Of a DNA stretch of 64,000 nucleotides, positions 44,930 to 53,955 are shown piece after piece. Origin of the DNA: Chelatococcus asaccharovorans (lineage in GTDB: Bacteria; Pseudomonadota; Alphaproteobacteria; Rhizobiales; Beijerinckiaceae); assembly GCF_003201475.1 (NCBI RefSeq), contig NZ_QJJK01000004.1:441479-505478 (forward strand). Direction: 5' to 3'. The number at the start of each line of letters is the position of its first letter. Position 1 is the stretch's first letter. The notes below the pieces were generated by a model. That model was not told the origin of the DNA. It was given only the letters and a program-made list of their open reading frames with translations, and did not search any database. The position numbers and the translations under genes are program-made.

Positions 44930-46234
44930 ATGACCGATGATAGAGCGGGAAAAAGCGGGAAGGGCGGCGGCCTGTCGATCAACCGCCGCGTGTTCGCGAC
45001 GGGCGCGATGGCCACGGGCTTTGCGGTGGCGGCGCCGGCCGTGCTGCGCGCCCAGACTGTCGAAATCGAGTATTGGCAGTATTTCTTCAAGGAACGCGTC
45101 GAGGCGATCGATGCCCTCATCGCGCAGTTCGAGGCGGCCAATCCCGGCATCAAGGTCAAGCACTCGCATTTCCCCTATGCCCAGTATCGCACGAAGGTCG
45201 CCGCCGCCGTGCCGGCGGGCGAGGGACCGGCCGTGCTCCAGCTCTATTTCGGCTGGATGCGCGAATATTCGAAGGCAAAGCTCATCCAGCCGCTGCCGAC
45301 GGACGTGTTCAAGGCCGCCGATATCGACAAGAACTTCTTCCCCTTCGTGCAGCTCATGAAGCGCGATGATGCCTATTGGGCGATCCCGACCGCGGTGCGC
45401 AGCCTCGGGATGTTCTACAACAAGAAGCTTCTCGAGGGCGCAGGCATCGCCGCGCCGCCGAAGACGCTTGACGAGTATGTGAAGACGGCGCTCGCCGTCG
45501 CCAAGCACGATTCGTCCGGCAACCTGATCACCGCCGGTGCAACGATCGGCCTGCCGTCACAGGACAATCACTGGTGGCGCGACATCCTCATCCGGCAGTT
45601 CGGCGGCAAGCCCTATAGCGATGATTTCCGCACCGTCACTTACGGAAACGAGCACGGCGCGGCGGCGCTCGCCTGGTACACGGATCTGCAGCGCAAGCAT
45701 AAGGTGGCGACGGCGGGCTTCGTCGGCGAGACGCAGGCGGCCTTCAAGTCAGGCAAGGCTGGCCTGACCGTCGATGGTTCGTTCCGCCTCGGCAGCTTCA
45801 AGACGGCGCGCGGCTTCGAGTGGGGTGTGGCGGAAGTGCCGACCCACAACGGCATCAAGTCCAACTACGCATCCTATTGGGTCAACGGCCTCACGTCCGG
45901 TGTCACCGGCGCGAAAAAGGACGCGGCGACCAAGTTCCTCGCCTTCATCACCACCGATGACGCGATGCAGCTGTGGCTCGACAAGACGGGCGAGCTGCCG
46001 GCCAAGCCGAGCGTGGCCCTCAGCGCCAAGAACCTGGCCGATCCGCTGACCGGGCCGATGCTCAAGGGCCTGGAATATGCGCACACGACCGATTTCGTGA
46101 ATGAGGATGCCAACCTCCAGAACTTCGCGAATATGATCGACCGGGTGCTCATCCAGAACCAGGATCCGCTGGAATCGGTGAAGATCGCGGCTGCCGCCGA
46201 GCAGAAGCTGATCGACGACTATTACAAGTCCTGA
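44930..46234 (+). CDS. CUT1 extracellular solute-binding protein (family 1)
   Basis: This 434-residue periplasmic binding protein serves the transporter encoded on the other strand. The signal has a twin-arginine motif (LSINRRVFATGAMATGFAVAAPAVLRAQ), pointing to Tat export. Mature sequence EIEYWQYFFKERVEAIDALIAQFEAANPGIKV is typical of family 1 binding proteins. The ATG at 44930 is chosen for its AAGGGAG site; 13 codons upstream are possible but have none. It is divergent to the MBL gene. The ligand is unknown. Confidence 0.9.
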   Translation: MTDDRAGKSGKGGGLSINRRVFATGAMATGFAVAAPAVLRAQTVEIEYWQYFFKERVEAIDALIAQFEAANPGIKVKHSHFPYAQYRTKVAAAVPAGEGPAVLQLYFGWMREYSKAKLIQPLPTDVFKAADIDKNFFPFVQLMKRDDAYWAIPTAVRSLGMFYNKKLLEGAGIAAPPKTLDEYVKTALAVAKHDSSGNLITAGATIGLPSQDNHWWRDILIRQFGGKPYSDDFRTVTYGNEHGAAALAWYTDLQRKHKVATAGFVGETQAAFKSGKAGLTVDGSFRLGSFKTARGFEWGVAEVPTHNGIKSNYASYWVNGLTSGVTGAKKDAATKFLAFITTDDAMQLWLDKTGELPAKPSVALSAKNLADPLTGPMLKGLEYAHTTDFVNEDANLQNFANMIDRVLIQNQDPLESVKIAAAAEQKLIDDYYKS

Positions 46235-46245
46235 TCACGAGAAAA

Positions 46246-46276
46246 GGCACGCCAGCGATCCGGCTGGCGTGCCGTT
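46246..46276 (+). terminator. Intrinsic terminator of the binding-protein gene
   Basis: The 10-bp perfect stem ggcacgccag / ctggcgtgcc with an 8-base loop lies 11 bases after the stop, followed by a short T run (gtttc). Confidence 0.75.
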
Positions 46277-46306
46277 TCATGAGTGAGACAACGCGTAAGA
46301 CGCGGC

Positions 46307-46678
46307 TCAGACGCCGCCGAGCGGGTCGGGGCCAAACCTGTTGGGGCCCCGTGTGCCCGGCTGGCAGAACCAGACGATCAGAATGAGGCCGCCGATGCCG
46401 GTAAAGCCGAGCAGCACCCACCATCCCGTCCGGTCCATGTCGTGGAAGCGGCGGACGGCCAAGGCAAGCGTCGGCAGAAACAGCGCCAGATAGGCAAGGC
46501 CGTTGAGCGGCGTGACGGCCATCTCACCGGTCTCGAACAGGATGCGATCGAGCCCGGCGGCGACGGCATAGACGACAACGGTGAACAGGATCCAATACCA
46601 ATAGGCCGAGCGCTGCGCGCGGCCTTCGAAATTGACGTAGTTATGGATGCCCGATTGTGCTGCCTCAATGAAGTTCAT
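46307..46678 (-). CDS. DUF805 family small membrane protein
   Basis: This 123-residue DUF805 protein begins with the diagnostic NYVNFEGRAQRSAYWYWILF, then has three to four transmembrane helices, RRFHDMDRTGWWVLL and a C-terminal GPNRFGPDPLG. DUF805 proteins are inner-membrane proteins of unknown role. It is flanked by the solute-binding gene and the zinc exporter with no clear link. Confidence 0.9.
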   Translation of the reverse strand: MNFIEAAQSGIHNYVNFEGRAQRSAYWYWILFTVVVYAVAAGLDRILFETGEMAVTPLNGLAYLALFLPTLALAVRRFHDMDRTGWWVLLGFTGIGGLILIVWFCQPGTRGPNRFGPDPLGGV

Positions 46679-46784
46679 TGTCCGCCCCGTCGCCTGAGAT
46701 CGTCCGTTTCGCCCTCTATCTCTAGCGGATATGCGGGAACGGACAATGTTTCCCCGCGGTTAGCGTTAAGAGCAGGGGCTGTTG

Positions 46785-49244
46785 CTACGAAGGCGTGACG
46801 GTCGTGGCGCCGTCGCCGTTCCGGTCGCGGAAATGGCCGAGCAGCCTGAGCGCGTTGAGCGTCACCAGGACCGTGCCGCCGGTATCGGCGATCACGGCCA
46901 TCCACAGACCCGTCGCGCCGATGATGGTGGTGACCAGGAACAGGGCCTTGAGGCCGAGCGCGATGGCGATGTTCTGACGGATATTCGCCATCGTCGCCCG
47001 CGCGAGCCCGATGAGCTTGGCGATGCCGGCTACGTCGTTCGTGAGAAGCGCGGCGTCCGCCGCCTCAAGGGCGACATCCGTCCCAGATCCCATGGCGATG
47101 CCCACCTGGGCGGAGGCGAGCGCCGGCGCGTCGTTGATGCCGTCGCCGACCATGGCGACCGGCCCTTCCGCCGCCATGGCCTTGATCACGTCAGCCTTGT
47201 CCGCCGGCAGCATGTCCGCGCGCGCCTCGAGGCCGAGCATCTGGCCGATGGCCGCGCCCGTGCGGGCGTTGTCGCCGGTGAGCATGACCGCGCCGACGCC
47301 GAGCTCCTTGAGCGCGGCAATCCCGGCAGCCGCGCCAGGGCGCGGTTGATCGCGCAGGGCGATCACCCCCGCGACGGCGCCGTCGACCGTCACGACGACC
47401 GTCGTCTTGCCGTCGTTTTCGAGGCGCGCGATCGTCTCAGAAACCGCATCGAGGTTGGCCCTCTCGGCGGCGAAACGCGGGGCGCCGATGAACAGGGCGG
47501 CCGTGCCGACCCGGCCCTCCATACCCTTGCCTGGAACCGCGCGCACGGCGGTCGCGTCGCGCATAGCCGCCGCGGGGACCGCCGCCGCGCGGGCGACGAT
47601 CGCCTTGGCGAGCGGATGGTTGGAATGCGCCTCAACGGCCGCCGCCATGGCGAGAAGGGCATCCTCGCTACCCGTGAGGGCGATGACATCGGTCACTTCC
47701 GGCCGTCCCTCCGTCAGGGTGCCCGTTTTGTCGAGGGCAACGGTCCGAATGCCCGCGAGCTTCTCGATGATGACGCCACCCTTGATCAGAAGGCCATGGC
47801 GTGCACCGGCGGACAGGCTGGAGGCGATCGCCGCGGGGACCGAGATGACGAGCGCGCAGGGGCAGCCGATGAGGAGCAGCGTGAGGCCCTTGTAGATCCA
47901 CTCATCCCAGGCGCCGCCGAAGGCAAGCGGCGGCACGACGGCGACGAGGGCCGACAGCGCGACGATGAACGGCATATAGATCCGCGAGAAGCGATCGATG
48001 AAACGCTCGGTGGGGGCCTGGGCCTCCTGCGCCTCTTCCACCAAGGTGACGATGCGCGCGATCATGTTGTCGTTCGCCGCCCGCTCGACGCGCACCCGGA
48101 GTGCGGCATCCTGGTTGATGGAGCCGGCGAAGACATCCTCCCCCGGCTCCTTCGCCTTGGGCACGGATTCGCCGGTGATCGGCGCCTCGTCGACGCTGGA
48201 AAATCCGTCCTCCACCGTGCCGTCGGCGGGCACGCGATCGCCGGGCCGGACGACCACGATCTGGCCGACGATGAGGCTCGCGGCCGGGACCTCCCTGAGG
48301 GCGCCGCCCGTTTCGAGCATGGCCGTCTGGGGGACGAGATTCGCCAGGGCGCGGATGCCGGCGCGGGCGCGGCTCGCCGCCACGCCTTCCAGCACCTCGC
48401 CCACGCTGAACAGGAAGACGACGATCGCGGCCTCTTCCGCGGCACCGATGATGAGCGCGCCGAGGACGGCGATCGTCATCAGCATCTCAATGGTGAAGGG
48501 CGCTCCGGCCATCGCCGCCACGATCGCGCGCCGTGAGATGGGCGCAGCCGCGATCAGGGTCGCGGCGACGAAGATGAGATAGGCAGCCTGCGGGATCACG
48601 AGGCTCGCGCCATAGGCCAGCACCACCAGCAACCCGGCGGTGAGGGCAATGCGCCCCTTGGGCTGGCTCCACCAGGCGCGTGCCGGCTCCTCAGCCGCGG
48701 GGCGCGTGGCCGGACCGCTCCTGTCCACCCGCTCCGGCCGATAGCCGAGCTGGCTGATCTGGCGCTCGATATCGGTCTCCGGCGTCAGCCCGCGATCCAG
48801 CTTGAGCGCCAGTGTCTCGTTGGTGACGGAGATGCGGATGTCGTCTGTGCCGGGCAGGCGCCCGAGCGCCGTCTTGATGGTGTTGGCACAGCTCGCGCAG
48901 TCCATGCCATAGACTTTCCACAGGACCGCGCCCGCCGGAGCCGTCGTGACGGCAAGAGCGTCGTCCGCCTCCTTCGCAGCCGCGTGATCGTGGGCGGCAT
49001 CGGTGTGCGCGTGGTTGTGGTCATGAGCGTGATCATGGCCGTGGTCGTGGCCGTGATCGTGCTGGCAGCTCGCGCCATGGCTATGGGAAGCCTGGGCGTG
49101 GGGCGCGTGGCTATGCCCATCCGGGCCGTGCGCCGCATGATCATGATGGTCGTGATGCGCCTGACCGGATTGTCCATGCCCGCAGCTGCAGCCCGCTTCG
49201 TGGCTATGCCCTTCATGGGACTGGAGTTTCGTCTGCGCGTTCAT
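46785..49244 (-). CDS. zntA: Zn/Cd/Pb-exporting P-type ATPase ZntA (CadA)
   Basis: This 819-residue PIB-type ATPase exports divalent metals. A His-rich tail of about 85 residues (HHDHHDH, HDHGHDHGHDHAHDH) precedes one HMA domain with MDCASCANT. The transmembrane metal site is CPCAL, the phosphorylated Asp is in DKTGTLTEG, and MVGDGINDAPAL is the hinge. The neighbouring MerR regulator and its promoter support Zn/Cd/Pb. The ATG at 49244 is preferred to 49259 because the -10 box at 49280-49285 leaves little leader. The His-rich part may bind or buffer zinc. Confidence 0.92.
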   Translation of the reverse strand: MNAQTKLQSHEGHSHEAGCSCGHGQSGQAHHDHHDHAAHGPDGHSHAPHAQASHSHGASCQHDHGHDHGHDHAHDHNHAHTDAAHDHAAAKEADDALAVTTAPAGAVLWKVYGMDCASCANTIKTALGRLPGTDDIRISVTNETLALKLDRGLTPETDIERQISQLGYRPERVDRSGPATRPAAEEPARAWWSQPKGRIALTAGLLVVLAYGASLVIPQAAYLIFVAATLIAAAPISRRAIVAAMAGAPFTIEMLMTIAVLGALIIGAAEEAAIVVFLFSVGEVLEGVAASRARAGIRALANLVPQTAMLETGGALREVPAASLIVGQIVVVRPGDRVPADGTVEDGFSSVDEAPITGESVPKAKEPGEDVFAGSINQDAALRVRVERAANDNMIARIVTLVEEAQEAQAPTERFIDRFSRIYMPFIVALSALVAVVPPLAFGGAWDEWIYKGLTLLLIGCPCALVISVPAAIASSLSAGARHGLLIKGGVIIEKLAGIRTVALDKTGTLTEGRPEVTDVIALTGSEDALLAMAAAVEAHSNHPLAKAIVARAAAVPAAAMRDATAVRAVPGKGMEGRVGTAALFIGAPRFAAERANLDAVSETIARLENDGKTTVVVTVDGAVAGVIALRDQPRPGAAAGIAALKELGVGAVMLTGDNARTGAAIGQMLGLEARADMLPADKADVIKAMAAEGPVAMVGDGINDAPALASAQVGIAMGSGTDVALEAADAALLTNDVAGIAKLIGLARATMANIRQNIAIALGLKALFLVTTIIGATGLWMAVIADTGGTVLVTLNALRLLGHFRDRNGDGATTVTPS

Positions 49245-49279
49245 AGGGACACCGGTCATTGAATTTCGATCCGGTGGCC

Positions 49280-49310
49280 ACCATAATTCCTCTAGTAACT
49301 ACAGGTTCAA
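49280..49310 (-). promoter_or_regulatory. MerR-type promoter and operator of zntA
   Basis: Reading towards zntA, the -35 TTGAAC (49305-49310) and -10 TATGGT (49280-49285) are separated by 19 bases, the overlong spacer of MerR-controlled promoters. It contains the imperfect dyad cctgtag-tta-ctagagg, like CadR/PbrR/ZntR operators. Confidence 0.8.
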
Positions 49311-49342
49311 GCCCAAAAATGCGGGCGATTGGAGTTTCTGCC

Positions 49343-49801
49343 ATGGCCACCACGACCCTTGAACGTGCCTATTCAATCGGCAAGGTGTCGGAGGCCACCG
49401 GCTGCAAGGTGGAAACCATCCGTTTCTACGAGCAGATCGGCTTGTTGCCTGAGCCGGAGCGCACCGAGGGCAAGCAGCGCCGCTACCTCGCCAGCCATAT
49501 CGACCGCCTGCGGTTCATTCTCCACGCGCGCGACCTCGGCTTCTCCGTCGAGGCCGTGCGGGAGCTCTTGAAGTTGGCGGCGGACCCCTCTGCGCCCTGC
49601 GAGCAGGCGGATGAGATCGCCCGCGCGCAGCTCGCGGCGGTACGGGCCAAGATCGCCCGGCTCATGGATCTCGCCGAAGAACTCGAGCGGGTGGCAGACG
49701 GCTGCCATGGCGGCCGCATCGCCGATTGTCGCGTCATCGAGGTGCTGGCGGAGCATGGCGCCTGCAGCCACGGCGGCGCTCGCTATGATGACGGGCGATA
49801 G
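49343..49801 (+). CDS. MerR family Zn/Cd/Pb-responsive regulator (ZntR/CadR-like)
   Basis: This 152-residue MerR regulator has HTH YSIGKVSEATGCKVETIRFYEQIGLL and the wing RRYLASHIDRLRFI. A long dimerisation helix and metal-site cysteines follow (APCEQADEI near 81, GCHGGRIADCRVIEVL and HGACSHGG near the end), typical of ZntR/CadR/PbrR. It is divergent from zntA and activates the promoter at 49280-49310 when metal binds. ATG at 49343 is chosen because upstream codons are not family-like. Whether Zn, Cd or Pb is the inducer is not decidable. Confidence 0.9.
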   Translation: MATTTLERAYSIGKVSEATGCKVETIRFYEQIGLLPEPERTEGKQRRYLASHIDRLRFILHARDLGFSVEAVRELLKLAADPSAPCEQADEIARAQLAAVRAKIARLMDLAEELERVADGCHGGRIADCRVIEVLAEHGACSHGGARYDDGR

Positions 49802-49805
49802 GCCC

Positions 49806-49835
49806 TTGACCTTCCCATAGTGGGAAGGATTATGT
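49806..49835 (+). promoter_or_regulatory. CueR-type promoter and operator of copA
   Basis: The -35 TTGACC (49806-49811) and a -10 around 49830-49835 (TTATGT) lie 18-19 bases apart. Between them is the near-perfect dyad ccttcccatagtgggaagg (49810-49828), closely like E. coli CueR sites. It would be activated by the CueR-like gene downstream. Confidence 0.85.
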
Positions 49836-49847
49836 GAAGGGCCATTG

Positions 49848-49873
49848 CATGAACGGTTGGCATGAACGGTTGG
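49848..49873 (+). repeat. 13-bp direct repeat at the copA start
   Basis: Two exact tandem copies of catgaacggttgg, each carrying an ATG, in different frames. They sit between the CueR promoter and the likely start, so translation could begin in more than one place. Confidence 0.8.
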
Positions 49874-49878
49874 ATATA

Positions 49879-52413
49879 ATGATGGCTCAGCATGTTCACA
49901 CCACATCGGCACCGCCGCGCCAGGTCGCCATTGCCGTGGCGGGGATGAATTGCGCGTCCTGCGTCGGCCGCGTGGAACGGGCCATCCGCAAGGTCGACGG
50001 TGTCGCGGATGTCGCCGTCAATCTGGCGACGGGTACCGCGACGGTCGCGCTCGCGCCGACCGGCGATGTCGCGCCGGTTCTCGCGGCGATCGAGGCTGCG
50101 GGCTATAAGCCGGCCCTTGAGGAGGCCGACCTTTCTATCGCAGGCATGAACTGCGCCTCCTGCGTGGGCCGTGTGGAGAGGGCGCTCAAGGCCGTTCCCG
50201 GCGTGAGGGATGCCACCGTCAATCTGGCGACCGGCCGCGCGCATGTGAGCTATGCCGGTGGCAATGCGACGCTCGCCGCTGCCCGTGCCGCCTCGGCCGC
50301 CATCGGCTACCCCGCGGAGCCCGTGAATGCAGAAGCGGGCGCGCACGCGCGCGCCGAAGCGGCGAAGGCCGCCGCCATGGAGGCCCAGCGCGCCAATCTC
50401 CTCCTGGCCGGGCTTGCCACCGTGCCCCTGGTTGTCATCGAGATGGGCAGCCATCTCGTCGACAGCTGGCATCATTTTCTCCTCGACACCTTCGGCGTGA
50501 CGGCGCTCGGCGTCATCGCGGCCGCGCTCGCGACGCTGGTGCAGTTCGGGCCGGGCCGGGAATTCTATGCCAAGGGCTTTCCCGCTCTCCTGCGTGGAGC
50601 ACCCGACATGAACTCGCTGGTCATGCTGGGGACCAGCACCGCCTATGGCTATTCGCTGGTGGCGACCTTTGCGCCCGGCCTCCTGCCTGCGGGCATGGCC
50701 TACAGCTATTTCGAGGCCGGCGCCGTCATCGTGACCCTGATCCTGGCCGGCCGCTATTTCGAGGCCAAGGCCAAGGGCCGTGCCGGCGATGCCATCCGCC
50801 GGCTGATGGGCTTGCAGGCCAAGACGGCGCGCGTCACCCGCGGCGGTGAAGAGCGCGCCATTCCCGTCGAGGCGGTGCGCCCGGGCGATATCGTCGTCAT
50901 CCGCCCTGGCGAGCGCCTGCCTGTCGATGGCGAGGTCGTGTCCGGGTCTTCCTATGTCGATGAAGCGATGATCACCGGCGAGCCGGTGCCCGTGGCCAAG
51001 GGCGCCGGTGACCAGGTGATCGGCGGCACCGTCAACGGGAACGGCAGCTTCCAGTTTCGCGCCACGCGCGTGGGCGCCGACACGCTGGTGGCCGAGATCG
51101 TGCGGACCGTGGAGGCGGCCCAGGGTGGCAAGCTCCCTATCCAGGCGCTCGTCGACACGGTGACGCTGTGGTTCGTACCGGCGGTGATGGCGGCGGCTCT
51201 CGTGACCTTCGGCGCCTGGATGGTCTTCGGGCCGACGCCCGCGCTCGGCTTTGCCATCGCCAACGCGGTCGCCGTCCTCATCATCGCCTGCCCCTGCGCG
51301 ATGGGGCTCGCGACGCCCACCTCGATCCTCGTCGGGACCGGCCGGGCGGCGGAACTCGGCATCCTGTTCCGCCGCGGCGAGGCCCTGCAGGCCCTGCGTG
51401 ATGCGCGCATCGTGGCGATCGACAAGACAGGCACCCTGACGCAGGGCGCCCCGGCCATGACGGATATCGTCGTCGCCGGCGGATATCGGGAGGATGAGGT
51501 GCTTGCCGCCGTCGCGGCCATCGAGGCGCGCTCCGAGCATCCGACCGGCATGGCGATTGTTGCGGAAGCCAGGCGCCGCGCTCTTGTGCTGAGCGCACCG
51601 GAGCAGTTTGTCAGCGAACCCGGACGTGGCGTGAAGGCTGAAGTCGGTGGTCGCACGGTGATGGTTGGCTCCGACGGCATGATGGGGGCCGCCGGCGTCG
51701 ATATCGGGCCTTTCACCGCCGAGGCCGAGCGGCTGGGACGCGAGGGCAAGTCCCCCGTCTATGCCGCGATCGATGGCCGGCTTGCGGCCATCCTCGCCGT
51801 GGCGGATCCGCTCAAGGAGACGACCCCGGAGGCCCTGGAGGCCTTGCGGGCGCTCGGCCTCAGGATCGTCATGGTGACAGGCGACAACCGGCGCACCGCC
51901 GAAGCCATCGCCAAGGCCCTGCCCGTCGATGAGGTGATCGCGGAGGTGCTGCCGACGGCCAAGGCCGAGGTGGTGAAGCGGCTGCAGGCTGGGGGCAAGC
52001 GGGTTGCTTTTGTCGGCGATGGTGTCAATGATGCCCCTGCGCTCGCCCAGGCCGACGTCGGTATCGCGGTGGGCACCGGAACCGACATCGCCATTGAAAG
52101 CGCCGATGTCGTGCTGATGTCCGGCGATCTGCGCAACCTGCGCAACGCCTTCGCGCTCTCCCGGGCGACCATGCGCAACATCGCGCAGAACCTGTTCTGG
52201 GCCTTCGGCTATAATGCGGTTCTCATTCCGGTGGCTGCCGGCGTTCTCTACCCCGCGTTTGGAATCCTGCTGTCGCCCATGCTGGCCGGCCTCGCGATGG
52301 CCTTGTCGAGTGTCAGCGTCGTGAGCAACGCGCTCAGACTGCGCCGCTTCTCACCCCCGGCCGGTACGCCGCCGGCACGCCCGGCCGGGACGAGATTGGC
52401 CCCCGCAGAATGA
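49879..52413 (+). CDS. copA: Cu(I)-exporting P-type ATPase CopA
   Basis: This PIB-1 ATPase of about 844 residues exports Cu(I) from the cytoplasm. It has two HMA domains with MNCASC near residues 23 and 91, the CPCAMG copper site near residue 471, the phosphorylated Asp515 in DKTGTLTQG and [12 protein letters not shown]-type motif EHPTG is present. Several ATGs (49849, 49862 out of frame, 49879, 49882) lie near the start; 49879 is chosen since the promoter would start transcription near 49843. It is followed by the CueR-like gene. Confidence 0.94.
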   Translation: MMAQHVHTTSAPPRQVAIAVAGMNCASCVGRVERAIRKVDGVADVAVNLATGTATVALAPTGDVAPVLAAIEAAGYKPALEEADLSIAGMNCASCVGRVERALKAVPGVRDATVNLATGRAHVSYAGGNATLAAARAASAAIGYPAEPVNAEAGAHARAEAAKAAAMEAQRANLLLAGLATVPLVVIEMGSHLVDSWHHFLLDTFGVTALGVIAAALATLVQFGPGREFYAKGFPALLRGAPDMNSLVMLGTSTAYGYSLVATFAPGLLPAGMAYSYFEAGAVIVTLILAGRYFEAKAKGRAGDAIRRLMGLQAKTARVTRGGEERAIPVEAVRPGDIVVIRPGERLPVDGEVVSGSSYVDEAMITGEPVPVAKGAGDQVIGGTVNGNGSFQFRATRVGADTLVAEIVRTVEAAQGGKLPIQALVDTVTLWFVPAVMAAALVTFGAWMVFGPTPALGFAIANAVAVLIIACPCAMGLATPTSILVGTGRAAELGILFRRGEALQALRDARIVAIDKTGTLTQGAPAMTDIVVAGGYREDEVLAAVAAIEARSEHPTGMAIVAEARRRALVLSAPEQFVSEPGRGVKAEVGGRTVMVGSDGMMGAAGVDIGPFTAEAERLGREGKSPVYAAIDGRLAAILAVADPLKETTPEALEALRALGLRIVMVTGDNRRTAEAIAKALPVDEVIAEVLPTAKAEVVKRLQAGGKRVAFVGDGVNDAPALAQADVGIAVGTGTDIAIESADVVLMSGDLRNLRNAFALSRATMRNIAQNLFWAFGYNAVLIPVAAGVLYPAFGILLSPMLAGLAMALSSVSVVSNALRLRRFSPPAGTPPARPAGTRLAPAE

Positions 52414-52416
52414 TTT

Positions 52417-52470
52417 GCCTCTTCGAAGTGACACGCCTGTTCGACGTGACTTGCCTGTTCGACGTGACTT
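52417..52470 (+). repeat. Three tandem 18-bp repeats upstream of cueR
   Basis: Units gcctgttcgacgtgactt occur three times, the first copy degenerate (gcctcttcgaagtgacac). They lie immediately after the copA stop and before the cueR ribosome site. Their role is not known. Confidence 0.8.
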
Positions 52471-52516
52471 GGCCCTCGGGAATGACCGGCACCTGCGAAA
52501 GGAAGGAGCATGAAGC

Positions 52517-52924
52517 ATGAATATCGGTGAAGCGGCGGCCGCTTCCGGCATCTCCGCCAAGATGCTGCGCTATTACGAGCGCATCGGGCTCATCGGGCCC
52601 GCACAGCGCACCGAAAGCGGCTATCGCGTCTATGGGGATGACGATGTCCACACCCTGCGCTTCGTGCGGCGCGCCCGGGGCCTCGGCTTCTCCATCGAGG
52701 AGACGGCCGGGCTTCTCGCCCTGTGGCGGGACAAGACGCGCGCGAGCGCGGATGTGAAGGCGATGGCGCTTCGCCACATGCGCGAGCTCGAAGCCAAGAT
52801 CACCGAGCTCGAGGCCATGCATCGCACGCTCAAGCATCTGGCCGGACATTGCCATGGCGACAAGCGTCCGGATTGCCCTATCCTCGACGATATCGCGGGC
52901 TTGAGGCTGAAAGCCGATGCCTGA
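52517..52924 (+). CDS. cueR: Copper-responsive MerR regulator CueR
   Basis: This 135-residue CueR-type activator has HTH MNIGEAAAASGISAKMLRYYERIGLI, wing GYRVYGDDDVHTLRF and the paired Cu(I)-binding cysteines in CHGDKRPDCPILDD. It would activate copA through the dyad at 49810-49828. An AGGAAGGAG site precedes the ATG. The end overlaps the next gene by 8 bases, so the downstream ATPase is translationally coupled. Confidence 0.92.
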   Translation: MNIGEAAAASGISAKMLRYYERIGLIGPAQRTESGYRVYGDDDVHTLRFVRRARGLGFSIEETAGLLALWRDKTRASADVKAMALRHMRELEAKITELEAMHRTLKHLAGHCHGDKRPDCPILDDIAGLRLKADA

Positions 52925-53462
52925 GCGCTTCATCGTCATCACAGGGGGCCCCGGCGCCGGCAAGACGACCCTGATCGACGCTCTCTCGGCCGCCGGCTAC
53001 GATACGGTGCCGGAGGCGGGGCGCGGCATCATCCAGGACCAGGTGGCGATCGACGGGCAGGCGCTGCCGTGGCGGGACAAGGCTCTCTTCGCGGAGATGA
53101 TGCTGGCGGCTGACCTGGCGTCCTACCGGGTGGAAGCGGCCCGGATGAAAGGCCCGGTCTTCTTCGATCGCGGCCTTCCCGATATTGCGGGTTATCTCAC
53201 GCTGTCGGGACTACCCGTACCCGATCATGTGGCGCGGGCGATCGCCCTGTGCCGCTATGCCGAGGCGGTGTTCATCTGTCCGCCGTGGCCGGAGATCTAT
53301 GCGGGCGATACGGAACGCAAGCAGTCGCTTGGCGAGGCTGTGCGGACCTACGAGGCCATGCGTGGGATCTACCCTCGCCATGGCTATGCGCTCATCGAGG
53401 TGCCGCGGCTGCCCGTCGCCGAGCGGGTCGGCTTCATCCTGGCGCGTGCCGGCCTGTCATGA
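52917..53462 (+). CDS. AAA-type NTPase/kinase-like protein (AAA_28)
   Basis: This 181-residue P-loop protein has Walker A (VITGGPGAGKTTLIDAL), EAGRGIIQDQVAIDGQALPWRD and a DRGLPDIAGYL segment like the AAA_28/NadR-type kinases. It has two later cysteines and no membrane segment. It overlaps the cueR end by 8 bases, an unusual pairing. A role in copper handling is suggested only by context. The start is ATG at 52917. Confidence 0.8.
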   Translation: MPERFIVITGGPGAGKTTLIDALSAAGYDTVPEAGRGIIQDQVAIDGQALPWRDKALFAEMMLAADLASYRVEAARMKGPVFFDRGLPDIAGYLTLSGLPVPDHVARAIALCRYAEAVFICPPWPEIYAGDTERKQSLGEAVRTYEAMRGIYPRHGYALIEVPRLPVAERVGFILARAGLS

Positions 53463-53529
53463 CGGGCAAGCCCTGGGGGAGGGCACGCACGACCGGCGGC
53501 ATTTGCCGCCGACCGCGCGCTTGACATGA

Positions 53530-53955
53530 TCAATCGACCAGCGCGGCGTCCAGCGTGATCTCGGCTTTCAGAAGTTTCGAGACAGGGCAGCCCGCCTTGG
53601 CCTTCCCGGCGAGTTCCGCGAAGATCTCGGGCGTCGCCCCCGGCACCTTGGCCCGCAAGGTGAGGTGCACCGCCGTGATGGCGAAACCATCCTCGACCTT
53701 GTCGAGGGTTACCTCGGCGGTCGTTTCCATGCTCTCGGCCGTCAGCTTCGCCTCGCCCAGGATGAGCGAAAGCGCCATGGTGAAACAGCCGGCATGGGCG
53801 GCGCCGATGAGCTCTTCGGGATTGGTGCCGGGCTTGCCCTCGAAGCGGCTGCTGAAGCCATAGGGATAAGCGCTCAAGGCACCGCTCTTGGTGGAAATGG
53901 CGCCCTTGCCATCCTTGATGCCACCCTGCCAGACGGCTGAACCACTCGTCTTCAT
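53530..53955 (-). CDS. osmC: OsmC family peroxiredoxin
   Basis: This 141-residue OsmC-type thiol peroxidase reduces organic hydroperoxides. The two catalytic cysteines are seen in AAHAGCFTMALSL and KAGCPVSKLLKA, with Arg and Glu of the active site in FSSRFEGKPGTNPEEL. It is on the opposite strand to the copper genes and is not part of the island that follows. Confidence 0.92.
   Translation of the reverse strand: MKTSGSAVWQGGIKDGKGAISTKSGALSAYPYGFSSRFEGKPGTNPEELIGAAHAGCFTMALSLILGEAKLTAESMETTAEVTLDKVEDGFAITAVHLTLRAKVPGATPEIFAELAGKAKAGCPVSKLLKAEITLDAALVD

Noticed and set aside
46782..48536. Long plus-strand frame opposite zntA
   Set aside because: Charged, motif-less shadow of the ATPase gene.
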